NCBI RefSeq assembly: GCF_019968765.1
Contig: NZ_CP074149.1
Coordinates: 1,488,001 to 1,552,000, forward strand
Direction of reading: 5' to 3'
Length of the DNA stretch: 64,000 nt
Source: Enterobacter sp. JBIWA008
GTDB taxonomy: Bacteria; Pseudomonadota; Gammaproteobacteria; Enterobacterales; Enterobacteriaceae
Shown here: positions 1 through 8,391 of the stretch, piece after piece
Layout of the letters: each line of letters starts with the position of its first letter
How positions within the stretch are numbered: the first letter of the stretch is position 1
Notes under the pieces: model-generated
Databases searched by the model: none
What the model was told of the DNA's origin: nothing
The model's input: the letters and a program-made list of their open reading frames with translations, nothing else
Program-made: the position numbers and the translations under genes

Positions 1-81
1 CTGGACTTCTCCTATGAGCAGAGCCGTATCCGCAACGTTGACGTTGGCACCTGGATCGCGGGCGTAGGTTACCGCTTCTAA
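1..81 (+). CDS. ompX: Outer membrane protein OmpX, C-terminal end (partial)
   Basis: This is the last 26 codons of an outer membrane beta-barrel protein, cut by the window edge. The visible tail ends in the residues GVGYRF, with the C-terminal phenylalanine that the BAM complex recognises. It matches the last strand of OmpX, an eight-stranded barrel of the Ail/Lom family. Location supports the name: opgE, mntS and mntR follow it exactly as in E. coli K-12. The 5' part, promoter and leader are outside the window. Confidence 0.9.
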   Translation: MDFSYEQSRIRNVDVGTWIAGVGYRF

Positions 82-100
82 TCACTCCGGTGAGCTAATA

Positions 101-132
101 AAAAATCCGCCCAATGTGGCGGATTTTTTTTT
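101..132 (+). terminator. Rho-independent terminator of ompX
   Basis: An AAAAATCCGCC / GGCGGATTTTT stem with a short loop runs into a tract of nine T residues, starting about 20 bases after the ompX stop. The A-tract on the left side could also let it work for transcripts coming from opgE on the other strand. Confidence 0.9.
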
Positions 133-146
133 GTGGAAGATAAAAG

Positions 147-226
147 CAAAACGGCAACCCCAGGTTGCCGTTTTTAGTGTTTGTTCCCTCTCCCCGTGGG
201 AGAGGGCCAGGATGGCATCAGACCGT
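147..226. repeat. Dispersed palindromic element, copy A
   Basis: It has two stem-loops. The first (148-174) pairs AAAACGGCAACC with GGTTGCCGTTTT and has A and T flanks like a bidirectional terminator. The second (186-206) is CCCTCTCCC-CGT-GGGAGAGGG, followed by a tail resembling GGCATCAGACCGTAC. The same unit recurs at 32369, 39764, 43970, 57749 and 61380. It lies just beyond the end of opgE. Confidence 0.8.
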
Positions 227-241
227 ACGAGATGGCAGAAA

Positions 242-1825
242 TTACTTAGTCTTAATATCGAAAATATCCGTACCGAGATGGTTGTAGTCAACTTTCTGTA
301 ACTTGAAGTTGGTAACGTACACTGGGGGAGCTTTCTTGTTAGAGACAAACGGGTAAGCATTTTTTATCTGCTCGGCCTTAATCCCCGTCCACTGCGAGAA
401 GAACTGCAGGAAATCATTTGCCGAACGACGCGCTTTAATGACGCGATGCGTTTTATCATCACTCGACAGCACCATAAACGGCACCTGGAAGTTCTGCTGG
501 AACTTGTCATCGTGCGCCAGGTACTGCACCTCTTTACCTCGCTCTTTAAACGCCAGCCCGTGATCCGAGAAATAGACCATGGAGAAACTGTCGCCCGTGT
601 TGCGTAGCTGATCGTACAGCTTGCTCAGCAGGTCGTCGGTCTGCGTCATGGTGTAGAGATAGCAAGACGTCTCTTTGGACTGCACGAACTCCGCGTACTT
701 CCCGCCGGTCCGATCGCAGGCCTGTGGATGCGACCCCATCAGGTGCAGGACGATCAGCTGAGGCTGGGTGCGCGGAGTGGCGAAGACCTGTGCCGTCATT
801 TTCAACAGCGCTTCGTCTTTGGTGTTTTTATCGGCTTCAAAGTCACCGTTCTTCAGGAACTGCACTTCGTCGGCACGTTTGGCGATACTGGCGATGGCCG
901 TATCGTATTCGCCAATTTGCCCCTGATTGGAGAACCACCAGGTCTGATAACCCGCGCGGTTTGCCAGGGTGACAAAATTATCCTGATACTGAGGTTTGCC
1001 GTCGACGACCCGGTTAAGCGTCAGGCCGAGGGATTTCTGCGTCGAGCCGCTGGCCGCGACATAATCGGTAAACAGCGTGCCTTTGACCGAATTAGCAAAC
1101 GGTGTGTTATCCCAGTGACCGCCGAACGCCCCCATTGCATCGCGACGTGCACTTTCGCCAATCACCACCACATAGGTGTGATATTTAGGCTTAACGGCCA
1201 GCACGTTCCAGGTGTCTTTCATATTGGAAAGCTCAGCCATCCGCGCCTGTTCGTCGAGAACCTCTTTATTATTTACAACGACGTCTTTCACGAAGCGGAA
1301 AACCGGATAACCGATATTGCTAAGCCTTAGCTTACCGTCCCAGGGAATATTCTGGATGGGGGCGACAAACGCCACGGCAATGCTGAACACCAGACAGAGT
1401 ATTTCGATCTTACCCCAGGATTTTTTCTCGCCCGGCTGACGGCGGATGGCGATAACGCCCAACGCGAAGATAAAGAGCCCGACCACGTAGCTGTACCAAG
1501 GGAAGATCGTCAGGATCTCCGTCGACTCTTCCATATTCGTTGAGTGCAGCGCCAGCAGGGTATTAAAGTTTGGCGCGCCGTAAGCCTGGCCAAACGGGAA
1601 ATAGAGTGCAGCAACCAGCGAACAGATCCCGATTAACGCTTTTTGCACGCGCGGTGCGGCTCGCCACAGCACATGCAGAACGCAGGTGAACGCCACCGCG
1701 TAGAGCAGACTGAAGGGATAACCCAGCGCAAAGTTAATCAGTAATGACTGCAAAAAGTAAAAACCCGTCCACGGGCTTAAGGCCCGGCTGCGGGTCACAA
1801 CGGTATCTATCAGGGTTAAATTCAT
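242..1825 (-). CDS. opgE: Phosphoethanolamine transferase for periplasmic glucans, OpgE
   Basis: A 527-residue inner membrane enzyme of the EptA/alkaline-phosphatase superfamily. In E. coli, OpgE (YbiP) adds phosphoethanolamine to osmoregulated periplasmic glucans; that activity is family knowledge. The first ~170 residues form several membrane segments and the rest is a periplasmic sulfatase-like domain. Visible metal and catalytic motifs are VVIGESARRD, the nucleophile threonine in ASGSTQKS, HLMGSHP and YFSDHG. It agrees with the E. coli protein over its whole length, including the N-terminus MNLTL, which fixes the start. It faces ompX convergently. Nothing unusual was seen. Confidence 0.93.
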   Translation of the reverse strand: MNLTLIDTVVTRSRALSPWTGFYFLQSLLINFALGYPFSLLYAVAFTCVLHVLWRAAPRVQKALIGICSLVAALYFPFGQAYGAPNFNTLLALHSTNMEESTEILTIFPWYSYVVGLFIFALGVIAIRRQPGEKKSWGKIEILCLVFSIAVAFVAPIQNIPWDGKLRLSNIGYPVFRFVKDVVVNNKEVLDEQARMAELSNMKDTWNVLAVKPKYHTYVVVIGESARRDAMGAFGGHWDNTPFANSVKGTLFTDYVAASGSTQKSLGLTLNRVVDGKPQYQDNFVTLANRAGYQTWWFSNQGQIGEYDTAIASIAKRADEVQFLKNGDFEADKNTKDEALLKMTAQVFATPRTQPQLIVLHLMGSHPQACDRTGGKYAEFVQSKETSCYLYTMTQTDDLLSKLYDQLRNTGDSFSMVYFSDHGLAFKERGKEVQYLAHDDKFQQNFQVPFMVLSSDDKTHRVIKARRSANDFLQFFSQWTGIKAEQIKNAYPFVSNKKAPPVYVTNFKLQKVDYNHLGTDIFDIKTK

Positions 1826-2086
1826 AGGTCACTATCATGGATGAAAACGCCATGTGCTCACCCTGGCGTCAAGGGTCATAACCTGCCTGACAGTGCGTGG
1901 AGAGGGAATGTGGGTCCGCTTCAGCGAGCCGCAAATTGTGCAGGGCTGCAAGAAGATAGTGCGAGCGCTAAATAATATCAACAGTTGCTAAGCAGATGTT
2001 TTGCGAAGGGGACTGCAAATCCGTAAAAAAGATCGGGGATAAAGCGGCTGGAAGCCAGTTTACAGCGAGATTGTGACGGGAAAATG

Positions 2087-2110
2087 AAGCGGCGTACCGC
2101 AACGCCGCTT
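2087..2110 (-). terminator. Stem-loop at the end of mntS
   Basis: AAGCGGCGT and ACGCCGCTT form a perfect 9-bp stem with a 6-base loop. It overlaps the mntS stop codon, and on the minus strand it is followed by CATTTTCC, a weak U-tract. It is a likely terminator for mntS. The rest of 1826-2086 upstream of opgE shows no gene. Confidence 0.55.
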
Positions 2111-2237
2111 AGTGGGAAGGTTTGTCGTCCTGATGCGGTTTGTTGTTAAACATATCGCACAGCATGTTCAACAGCATTAAGCGCACTTTAAAAGGAGAGT
2201 GGGTAAACACGGTCATGCACCTCTTGAATTCGTTCAT
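2109..2237 (-). CDS. mntS: Small protein MntS (42 aa)
   Basis: A 42-residue protein starting MNEFKRCM and ending DDKPSH, nearly identical in length and sequence to E. coli MntS, whose locus was first named rybA as a small RNA. MntS is made when manganese is scarce. It is reported to raise free manganese, probably by inhibiting export through MntP, and so helps load manganese enzymes. The start at 2237 was chosen because a strong AGGAGGT site lies just upstream and the longer reading frame has no homology. MntR, its repressor, is encoded divergently next to it, and MntR-type boxes lie between the two genes. Confidence 0.93.
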   Translation of the reverse strand: MNEFKRCMTVFTHSPFKVRLMLLNMLCDMFNNKPHQDDKPSH

Positions 2238-2294
2238 AAGACCTCCTGAGTTTTGATCCCTTCGATCCGTGAAGGGTGACTGCATTACATACAG

Positions 2295-2329
2295 ATATAG
2301 CACAGGCTATATTGTATAGCTATGGCTAT
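2295..2329. promoter_or_regulatory. Two MntR boxes in the mntS-mntR intergenic region
   Basis: Site 1 (2295-2312) is ATATAGC-ACAG-GCTATAT, a perfect inverted repeat like the MntR box ATAGC-N4-GCTAT known from mntH and mntS. Site 2 (2316-2329) repeats the core as ATAGC-TATG-GCTAT. Their centres are 19 bp apart, about two helical turns. Binding here would repress mntS when manganese is plentiful. Confidence 0.8.
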
Positions 2330-2420
2330 TTCGTTAATTTTTTGTGCTTGCGGAGCTATGGTTTACAATGTGCGCTCTCGAAACCGGGCGCTGGAAGCGT
2401 CACCCCACTGAGGAAGTACA

Positions 2421-2894
2421 ATGAACCGTCGCGCAGGTCATCCGACAATGAGGAAAACGACGCAACTGGTGAATGTTGAAGAACATGTCGAAGGTTTTCG
2501 CCAGGTCCGTGAAGCGCACCGGCGTGAACTGATTGATGATTATGTTGAACTCATTTCCGATCTGATCCGTGAGGTTGGTGAAGCGCGCCAGGTCGATATG
2601 GCCGCCAGGCTGGGGGTTTCACAGCCTACTGTCGCTAAAATGTTAAAACGCCTGGCCTCCGTGGGCTTAATTGAAATGATCCCCTGGCGCGGTGTTTTTC
2701 TGACACCGGAAGGGGAGAAACTCGCGCAGGAGAGCCGCGAGCGCCATCAGCTTGTCGAGAATTTTTTACTGGTGCTGGGCGTTAGCCCGGAGATCGCCCG
2801 CCGGGATGCGGAAGGAATGGAACATCACGTTAGCGAAGAGACGCTGGTGAAGTTTCGTGAGTTTACGCTTAAATATGGTCCCTCCGCTGAATGA
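2421..2894 (+). CDS. mntR: Manganese-responsive transcriptional regulator MntR
   Basis: A 157-residue DtxR/MntR-family regulator. It binds Mn(II) and then represses mntH and mntS in E. coli. The N-terminal winged helix-turn-helix is visible around [19 protein letters not shown] (residues ~61-79), followed by the metal-binding and dimerisation helices. Conserved metal ligands sit in [11 protein letters not shown] and in [13 protein letters not shown]. The sequence follows the E. coli protein closely from [20 protein letters not shown] onward; only the first dozen residues differ. Its last four bases overlap the start of ybiR (ATGA), so the two genes are probably co-transcribed. Confidence 0.95.
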   Translation: MNRRAGHPTMRKTTQLVNVEEHVEGFRQVREAHRRELIDDYVELISDLIREVGEARQVDMAARLGVSQPTVAKMLKRLASVGLIEMIPWRGVFLTPEGEKLAQESRERHQLVENFLLVLGVSPEIARRDAEGMEHHVSEETLVKFREFTLKYGPSAE

Positions 2895-4000
2895 AAATCC
2901 CTGGACTGCAGGCCCTGGCACGCGATCGTTTCTTCCATCTCTTATTAATTATTGGCGCAGCATTAAGCCTCTTTGTGCCGTTTGCCCCACACGCCTGGCC
3001 CGCCGCGATTGACTGGCGCACTATCATTACCCTGAGCGGCTTGATGATGCTCACCAAAGGGGTCGAGCTGAGCGGCTATTTTGACGTCCTGGGTCGTAAA
3101 ATGGTGCGTCGCTTTGCCACCGAGCGCAGGCTGTCACTGTTTATGGTGTTCTCCGCCGCGGTGCTGTCGACGTTTCTGACCAACGATGTGGCGCTGTTTA
3201 TCATCGTGCCCCTCACGCTCACGCTGCGCAAGCTGTGCGAGATCTCGGTCAGCCGGCTGATCATCTTTGAAGCGCTGGCCGTCAACGCTGGTTCACTTCT
3301 GACGCCAATCGGCAACCCGCAAAATATCCTTCTCTGGGGACGGTCCGGTCTCTCGTTCGCCGCATTTACCTGGCAGATGACCCCTCTGGCGCTGGTGATG
3401 ATGCTGTCGCTGATGGCGGTGTGCTGGTTTGCGTTTCCTGATAAAAAACTGCAGTACCACAGCGGCACCACGGGTCCACAGTGGCAGCCTCGTCTGGTGT
3501 GGAGCTGTCTCGGGTTATACATCGTCTTTCTGTTCGCGCTGGAGCTGAAGTATGAGCTGGCGGGCGTCCTGCTCGTTGCCGCAGGCTTTGTCGTGCTGGC
3601 GCGTCGCGTTCTGGTGAGCGTGGACTGGACGCTGCTGCTGGTCTTTATGGCGATGTTTATTGATGTGCATCTTCTTATCCAGCTTCCGGTGCTGCAAAAC
3701 GTTCTGCACAGCGTCAGCACGCTGTCTCAGTCGGGACTGTGGCTGACGGCAATTGGCCTGTCGCAGTTTATCAGCAACGTACCGTCCACCATTCTGCTGC
3801 TCAACTATGTTCCGCCCGATACGCTTCTGGCCTGGGCGGTCAACATCGGCGGGTTTGGGCTGCTGCCCGGCTCGCTGGCAAACCTGATTGCCCTGCGTAT
3901 GGCCAACGACCGTCGTATCTGGTGGCGTTTCCACGTCTGGTCGATTCCGATGCTGGTTTGGGCCGCGGCGATCGGTTTCGGAATATTCCTTCTCATATAG
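2891..4000 (+). CDS. ybiR: Inner membrane anion permease-family protein YbiR
   Basis: A 369-residue polytopic membrane protein of the ArsB/NhaD/CitM (IT) permease superfamily, about the length of E. coli YbiR. Around ten hydrophobic segments are visible. Signature family motifs include [14 protein letters not shown] near residue 95 and the pseudo-repeat [15 protein letters not shown] near residue 295. The substrate is not established. It is translationally coupled to mntR by a 4-bp ATGA overlap, so a link with metal homeostasis is possible but unproven. In K-12 the next gene is ldtB; here a 25-kb accessory block begins right after the stop codon. Confidence 0.88.
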   Translation: MKIPGLQALARDRFFHLLLIIGAALSLFVPFAPHAWPAAIDWRTIITLSGLMMLTKGVELSGYFDVLGRKMVRRFATERRLSLFMVFSAAVLSTFLTNDVALFIIVPLTLTLRKLCEISVSRLIIFEALAVNAGSLLTPIGNPQNILLWGRSGLSFAAFTWQMTPLALVMMLSLMAVCWFAFPDKKLQYHSGTTGPQWQPRLVWSCLGLYIVFLFALELKYELAGVLLVAAGFVVLARRVLVSVDWTLLLVFMAMFIDVHLLIQLPVLQNVLHSVSTLSQSGLWLTAIGLSQFISNVPSTILLLNYVPPDTLLAWAVNIGGFGLLPGSLANLIALRMANDRRIWWRFHVWSIPMLVWAAAIGFGIFLLI

Positions 4001-4008
4001 TGCGCAAT

Positions 4009-4037
4009 TTGTCAGTTTTTCCTGGCAAACGTATAGC
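4009..4037 (+). promoter_or_regulatory. Candidate sigma-70 promoter for the efflux operon
   Basis: TTGTCA and TATAGC are separated by exactly 17 bases, about 65 bp before the first efflux gene. A GGCAT-AGTGTG-ATGCC inverted repeat at about 4058-4073 follows and could be an operator. No regulator gene is adjacent. Confidence 0.5.
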
Positions 4038-4101
4038 AACGTCCTAGCTTTAGTGAACGGCATAGTGTGATGCCGCTCACTGACAGGACCGTTGCTGAAC
4101 T

Positions 4102-5196
4102 ATGGCTGAAGATCAAAACCCGCCTGCTGACGAGCAGGACAAAAACAATAATGAGCGTAAGCGCCCGGGCAAGAAACCGTTAATTATCCTCGGCATTGTC
4201 GTGGTGGTAATGGTTGTCGTGGCGCTGGTCTGGTGGTTTTTAACCCGTAACGAAGAGACGACCGACGACGCCTTTACCGACGGCGACGTGGTGACGATTG
4301 CCCCCAAGACGGCGGGCTACGTCACCGAGCTGCGCGTGCGCGATAACCAGCGCGTGAAAAAGGGCGATCTGCTGGTAGTCATCGATCCGCGAGATACCAC
4401 CGCGCAGCGCGATCAGGCCCAGGCCCAGCTTGGGCTGGCTATCGCGCAGCTGCATCAGGCCCAGGCGCAGCTGGCGCTTTCAAAAGTCCAGTATCCCGCC
4501 CAGCGTGACGAAGCCAAAGCGCAGGTGCTGAAGGCGCAGGCCGATCTGGCGAACGCGCAGGCAGAGTACCGTCGCCAGCGCGGCGTCGACCCGCGCGCGA
4601 CCACCCAGCAAAGCATCGATTCCGCGAACGCTCAGCTGCGTAGCGCACAGGCAGGGCTGGCCAGCGCTCAGGCGCAGCTGGAAGTGGCGGAGCAGGTCCA
4701 GCTGCAAATCCGCCAGCAGGAAACTAACGTTGAAGCGCGCGAGCGTCAGGTCGATCAGGCGAAAGCGCAGCTCGAAACCGCCAACCTTAACCTCTCTTAC
4801 ACCGAAGTCCGCGCCCCGTTTGACGGCTTTGTCACCAAACGCAACGTGCAGCCCGGCACGCTGGTGCAGGCGGGAACGGCGCTGTTCTCGCTGGTTTCTC
4901 CTAACGTGTGGGTGGTGGCGAACTTTAAAGAGTCGCAGCTTGAGCGCATGAAGCCGGGCGATAAGGTCACCGTGTCCGTCGACGCGTGGCCAGATATGGA
5001 GCTTGAGGGCCACGTCGACAGTATTCAGCAGGGCAGCGGCTCACGCTTCTCCGCCTTCCCGGCAGAAAATGCCACCGGCAACTTCGTCAAAATTGTGCAG
5101 CGCGTGCCGGTTAAAATCGTGATTGATAAGGGACTTGACCCGAATAAACCGCTGCCGCTGGGGCTGTCGGTGGCACCGAAGGTAACGGTGGAATGA
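4102..5196 (+). CDS. EmrA/HlyD-family membrane fusion protein of a multidrug pump
   Basis: A 364-residue periplasmic adaptor. It has a charged cytoplasmic start, one membrane helix (residues ~27-47, rich in Ile/Val/Trp), then the biotinyl-lipoyl half-motif with TDDAFTDGDVVTIAPKTAGY. A long alpha-helical coiled-coil hairpin full of AQAQL repeats spans ~95-225, followed by the second lipoyl half (YTEVRAPFDGFV) and a beta-barrel domain. This layout is that of EmrA/VceA adaptors, which bridge an MFS exporter to an outer membrane channel. It overlaps the next gene by 4 bp. The three genes form a complete tripartite pump; the substrate cannot be read from sequence. Confidence 0.88.
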   Translation: MAEDQNPPADEQDKNNNERKRPGKKPLIILGIVVVVMVVVALVWWFLTRNEETTDDAFTDGDVVTIAPKTAGYVTELRVRDNQRVKKGDLLVVIDPRDTTAQRDQAQAQLGLAIAQLHQAQAQLALSKVQYPAQRDEAKAQVLKAQADLANAQAEYRRQRGVDPRATTQQSIDSANAQLRSAQAGLASAQAQLEVAEQVQLQIRQQETNVEARERQVDQAKAQLETANLNLSYTEVRAPFDGFVTKRNVQPGTLVQAGTALFSLVSPNVWVVANFKESQLERMKPGDKVTVSVDAWPDMELEGHVDSIQQGSGSRFSAFPAENATGNFVKIVQRVPVKIVIDKGLDPNKPLPLGLSVAPKVTVE

Positions 5197-6764
5197 CGGA
5201 TCACAGCCACGACAGCTGGAAACCCGCCAGCAATCCGTGGGCGGTGGCGATTGTCGTCACCCTTGCGGTGTTCATGGAAATTCTGGACACCACCATCGTC
5301 AACGTGGCGCTGCCCCACGTGGCTGGCTCGCTCTCGTCCAGCTATGACGAATCCACCTGGGTGTTAACCAGCTATCTGGTCGCGAACGGTATCGTGCTCC
5401 CCATCTCGGCGTTTCTGAGCCGGGTGTTTGGCCGCAAGCAGTTCTTCCTGATTTGCATCGTCATGTTTACCGTCTGCTCGTTCCTGTGCGGGATCGCCAC
5501 CGAGCTGTGGCAGATTATCCTGTTCCGCGTTATGCAGGGCTTCTTTGGCGGCGGGCTGCAGCCCACGCAGCAGTCGGTGCTGCTCGACTACTTCAAGCCG
5601 GAAGACAGGGGCAAGGCCTTTGGTCTGTCGTCCATTGCAATCATCGTTGCACCGGTCCTCGGCCCGACGCTGGGGGGCTGGATCACCGATAACTACTCGT
5701 GGCGCTGGGTGTTCTTTATCAACATTCCGGTGGGGATAGTGACGGTTCTGGCGATCTACCAGCTGCTGGAAGATCCGCCGTGGGAGAGCAAATCAAAAGA
5801 GAAGCTGAGTATCGACTGGACGGGGATCGGCCTGATCGCGCTGGGGCTGGGCTGTCTGCAGGTGATGCTTGACCGGGGGGAAGATGAGGACTGGTTCTAC
5901 TCGAACTTTATTCGTACCTTCGCCGTATTAACGCTTATCGGCATTATCGGCGCGATCTACTGGCTGGTGTATGCCAGAAAGCCGGTGGTGGATCTGCACT
6001 GCATGAAGGACCGCAACTTTGCCATCTCCAGCCTGCTGATGGCGGGGATGGCGATGATCCTCTACGGCAGCTCGGTGGTGATCCCGCAGCTGGCGCAGCA
6101 GGACCTGGGCTATACCGCCACCTGGTCCGGGCTGGTGCTGTCGCCTGGGGCGGTACTGATCGTATTGACTATACCGCTGGTGCTGAAGCTGATGCCGGTG
6201 GTGCAGACGCGCTGGATTATTGCTTTTGGCTTTACCTGCCTGGCGGTGTCGTTCTTCTGGTCGCGCACGCTGACGCCGGATATCGACTTCGAAACCCTGG
6301 TCCTGTTCCGCAGCGCCCAGTCGATAGGGCTGGGGTTCCTGTTTGTACCACTGACTACCATTGCTTTTATCTCGATACCGAGGCGGCTCAACGCCGATGC
6401 GGCAGCGCTGTTCACCATGTTCCGTAACGTTGCGGGTTCGGTCGGGATCTCGCTGTCGACGGCGGCCATCACCGAACGATCTCAGGCGCACAGCGCGCAT
6501 CTGGCGTACCACGCCTCGCCGTTTAACGAGCAGTTCCAGCTGGCGATACGCGAAAGCGCGCAGGCGATCCAGAACTTCACCACCCAGGTGGGAGACCCCA
6601 CCGGCATCGCCACCGGACGTATGTACCAGACCATGATCGAGCAGTCGCGCTTTTTGGCCTACATCGACGTCTTCACCATCCTGAGCGCCGTGGCCTTGTT
6701 ACTGATCCCGTTTTGTTTGTTGCTCTCGCCGGTTAAGAGCGAGGGGAGTGCAGGAGCACATTGA
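5193..6764 (+). CDS. EmrB/QacA-type (DHA2) MFS drug exporter
   Basis: A 523-residue inner membrane protein with 14 predicted membrane helices, the size and topology of DHA2 drug:proton antiporters. Characteristic motifs are LDTTIVNVALPHVAGSL in helix 1 (motif D1) and the loop 2-3 motif ending FGRKQFF, plus APVLGPTLGGWI in helix 5 (motif C, typical of exporters). It starts inside the adaptor gene (ATGA overlap) and shares TGATG with the outer membrane gene, so all three are translationally coupled. Such pumps export lipophilic drugs, uncouplers or bile compounds; the actual substrate is unknown. E. coli emrAB is at a different locus. Confidence 0.88.
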   Translation: MTDHSHDSWKPASNPWAVAIVVTLAVFMEILDTTIVNVALPHVAGSLSSSYDESTWVLTSYLVANGIVLPISAFLSRVFGRKQFFLICIVMFTVCSFLCGIATELWQIILFRVMQGFFGGGLQPTQQSVLLDYFKPEDRGKAFGLSSIAIIVAPVLGPTLGGWITDNYSWRWVFFINIPVGIVTVLAIYQLLEDPPWESKSKEKLSIDWTGIGLIALGLGCLQVMLDRGEDEDWFYSNFIRTFAVLTLIGIIGAIYWLVYARKPVVDLHCMKDRNFAISSLLMAGMAMILYGSSVVIPQLAQQDLGYTATWSGLVLSPGAVLIVLTIPLVLKLMPVVQTRWIIAFGFTCLAVSFFWSRTLTPDIDFETLVLFRSAQSIGLGFLFVPLTTIAFISIPRRLNADAAALFTMFRNVAGSVGISLSTAAITERSQAHSAHLAYHASPFNEQFQLAIRESAQAIQNFTTQVGDPTGIATGRMYQTMIEQSRFLAYIDVFTILSAVALLLIPFCLLLSPVKSEGSAGAH

Positions 6765-8287
6765 TGATACACAGACGTTTACACCCTCTGATGATAATGA
6801 TGCTGCTGGCGGGCTGCGCCGTAGGGCCGGACTACCAGCAGCCTGCGCCGCCCGCCGTTACGCACTGGAACGATAAGGGCGACAGCGCGGTGAAATCGCA
6901 AACCACCTCCGCCGCGACCAATCCGCGCTGGTGGAAAACCTTCGGCTCGCCGCAGCTCGACAGCCTGGTTGAGCGCGCCATCGCCGGGAACCTGACGCTG
7001 CAGCAGACGGTGCTGCGCATCGCCGGGGCCCGTGAGCAGATTAACCAGGCGGGCGGGGCGTTTTATCCGTCGGTCAACGGCAATCTGCAGGCGACGCGCC
7101 AGCAGCTCGGGCTGGAAGGGGAGCTGAAATCCCACGGCGTGTATGACCAGGTGGATAGCATCGATCCAGACCTGAAGGGCGCGCTGGGGCCGCTGACGCA
7201 GCCGATTAATCTCTATCAGGGCAGCTTCGACGCCCAATGGGAAATCGATCTCTGGGGCAAGGTGCGTCGTCAGGTTGAGGCCGCCGAAGCGCAGCAGAAA
7301 GCGGCTATCGAGCAGCGTAACGACGCGCTGGTGTCGCTGGAAGCCGAAGTGGCGCGCGCGTGGCTCCAGCTGCGCGGGGCGCAGAGCATAATCGCCACGC
7401 TTAATACCCAGATTAAAAGCGCGCAGCAGACGCTGGATCTCACCGAAAGCCGCCAGCGCGGGGGGCTGTCTCCGCAGATGGACGTGGAAAACGCCCGGGC
7501 GCAGTTAGGCAACCTTGAAGCACAGCTTCCGCAATATCAGGCGCAGGAGCGGCAGGCGATGAACGGCCTGGCGATCCTGCTCGGCAAGCCGCCGGGGGCG
7601 CTGGATGCGGAACTGCAAAGCGTGCAGCCGATGCCTGCCCTGCCGGATATTGTGCAAACGGGCATTCCATCCACGCTTGCGCGACGCCGTCCGGACGTGC
7701 GCGAAGCGGAGGCGAATCTTAATGCCGCTACGGCGCAAATTGGCGTCTCGGTAGCCGAGCTGTTCCCGAGCTTCACCCTCTCCGGACAGTTCGGCCTGCG
7801 CAACAGCGAAACCAACTGGCTGACCGACTGGAGCAGCCATTTCTACAGCTTCGGCCCGCAGGTCTCCATCCCCATTTTCCAGGGCGGTCGGCTGGTCTCC
7901 AGCGTCAAGGTGGCGCGCGCGCAGCAGGGGGCGGCGGTGCTGGACTATCGCCAGACGGTGCTCACCGCGCTTGGCGATGTCGAAAATGCGCTGGTGAGCT
8001 ACCGCACCGACCAGCAGCGTGAAGCGGGTCTCGCAAAAACCATCGACGCGCTGCAAAACGCCTTTGATTTAGCCAGCGACAGCTACCGCCAGGGGATCGC
8101 CAGCTTTATCGACGTGCTGGACGCCCAGCGTCAGCTGGCGCAGGCCCAGCAGCAGCGCGCGCAGGCGCAGGTGCAGAGCGCGCTCGATCTGGTGGCGCTC
8201 TACAAGGCCCTCGGCGGCGGCTGGGAGCCGTATCAGCAGGTGCAATTACCGGACTACAGCGTCTTTGGCGACGCCCCGCGCGGATAA
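6764..8287 (+). CDS. NodT-family outer membrane efflux lipoprotein
   Basis: A 507-residue TolC-fold protein. The N-terminus has a lipoprotein signal with the lipobox LLAGC (acylated Cys near residue 18) followed by AVGPDYQQP, typical of the NodT/OprM group. Two OEP repeats follow, rich in long helices (ARAWLQLRGAQ, TESRQRGGLSPQMDVENARA, DSYRQGIASFIDVLDAQRQL). It would be the outer membrane channel of the pump. I chose the ATG at 6764, which shares bases with the exporter stop (TGATG) and has CAGGAG seven bases upstream. A TTG three bases earlier is also possible. Confidence 0.87.
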   Translation: MIHRRLHPLMIMMLLAGCAVGPDYQQPAPPAVTHWNDKGDSAVKSQTTSAATNPRWWKTFGSPQLDSLVERAIAGNLTLQQTVLRIAGAREQINQAGGAFYPSVNGNLQATRQQLGLEGELKSHGVYDQVDSIDPDLKGALGPLTQPINLYQGSFDAQWEIDLWGKVRRQVEAAEAQQKAAIEQRNDALVSLEAEVARAWLQLRGAQSIIATLNTQIKSAQQTLDLTESRQRGGLSPQMDVENARAQLGNLEAQLPQYQAQERQAMNGLAILLGKPPGALDAELQSVQPMPALPDIVQTGIPSTLARRRPDVREAEANLNAATAQIGVSVAELFPSFTLSGQFGLRNSETNWLTDWSSHFYSFGPQVSIPIFQGGRLVSSVKVARAQQGAAVLDYRQTVLTALGDVENALVSYRTDQQREAGLAKTIDALQNAFDLASDSYRQGIASFIDVLDAQRQLAQAQQQRAQAQVQSALDLVALYKALGGGWEPYQQVQLPDYSVFGDAPRG

Positions 8288-8391
8288 ACTTTCAGAGGAT
8301 TGGGCAAGAAACGGACAGGAACACCACATTCGCGATGGCTGCGGGGCGGGTATAACTAACAGACACCCAATCGACATGCGAGGAAAGCGTT

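Noticed and set aside
1826..2086. Possible gene or small RNA upstream of opgE
   Set aside because: No frame with an RBS and no promoter-terminator pair was seen. It is probably the opgE leader and mntS trailer.
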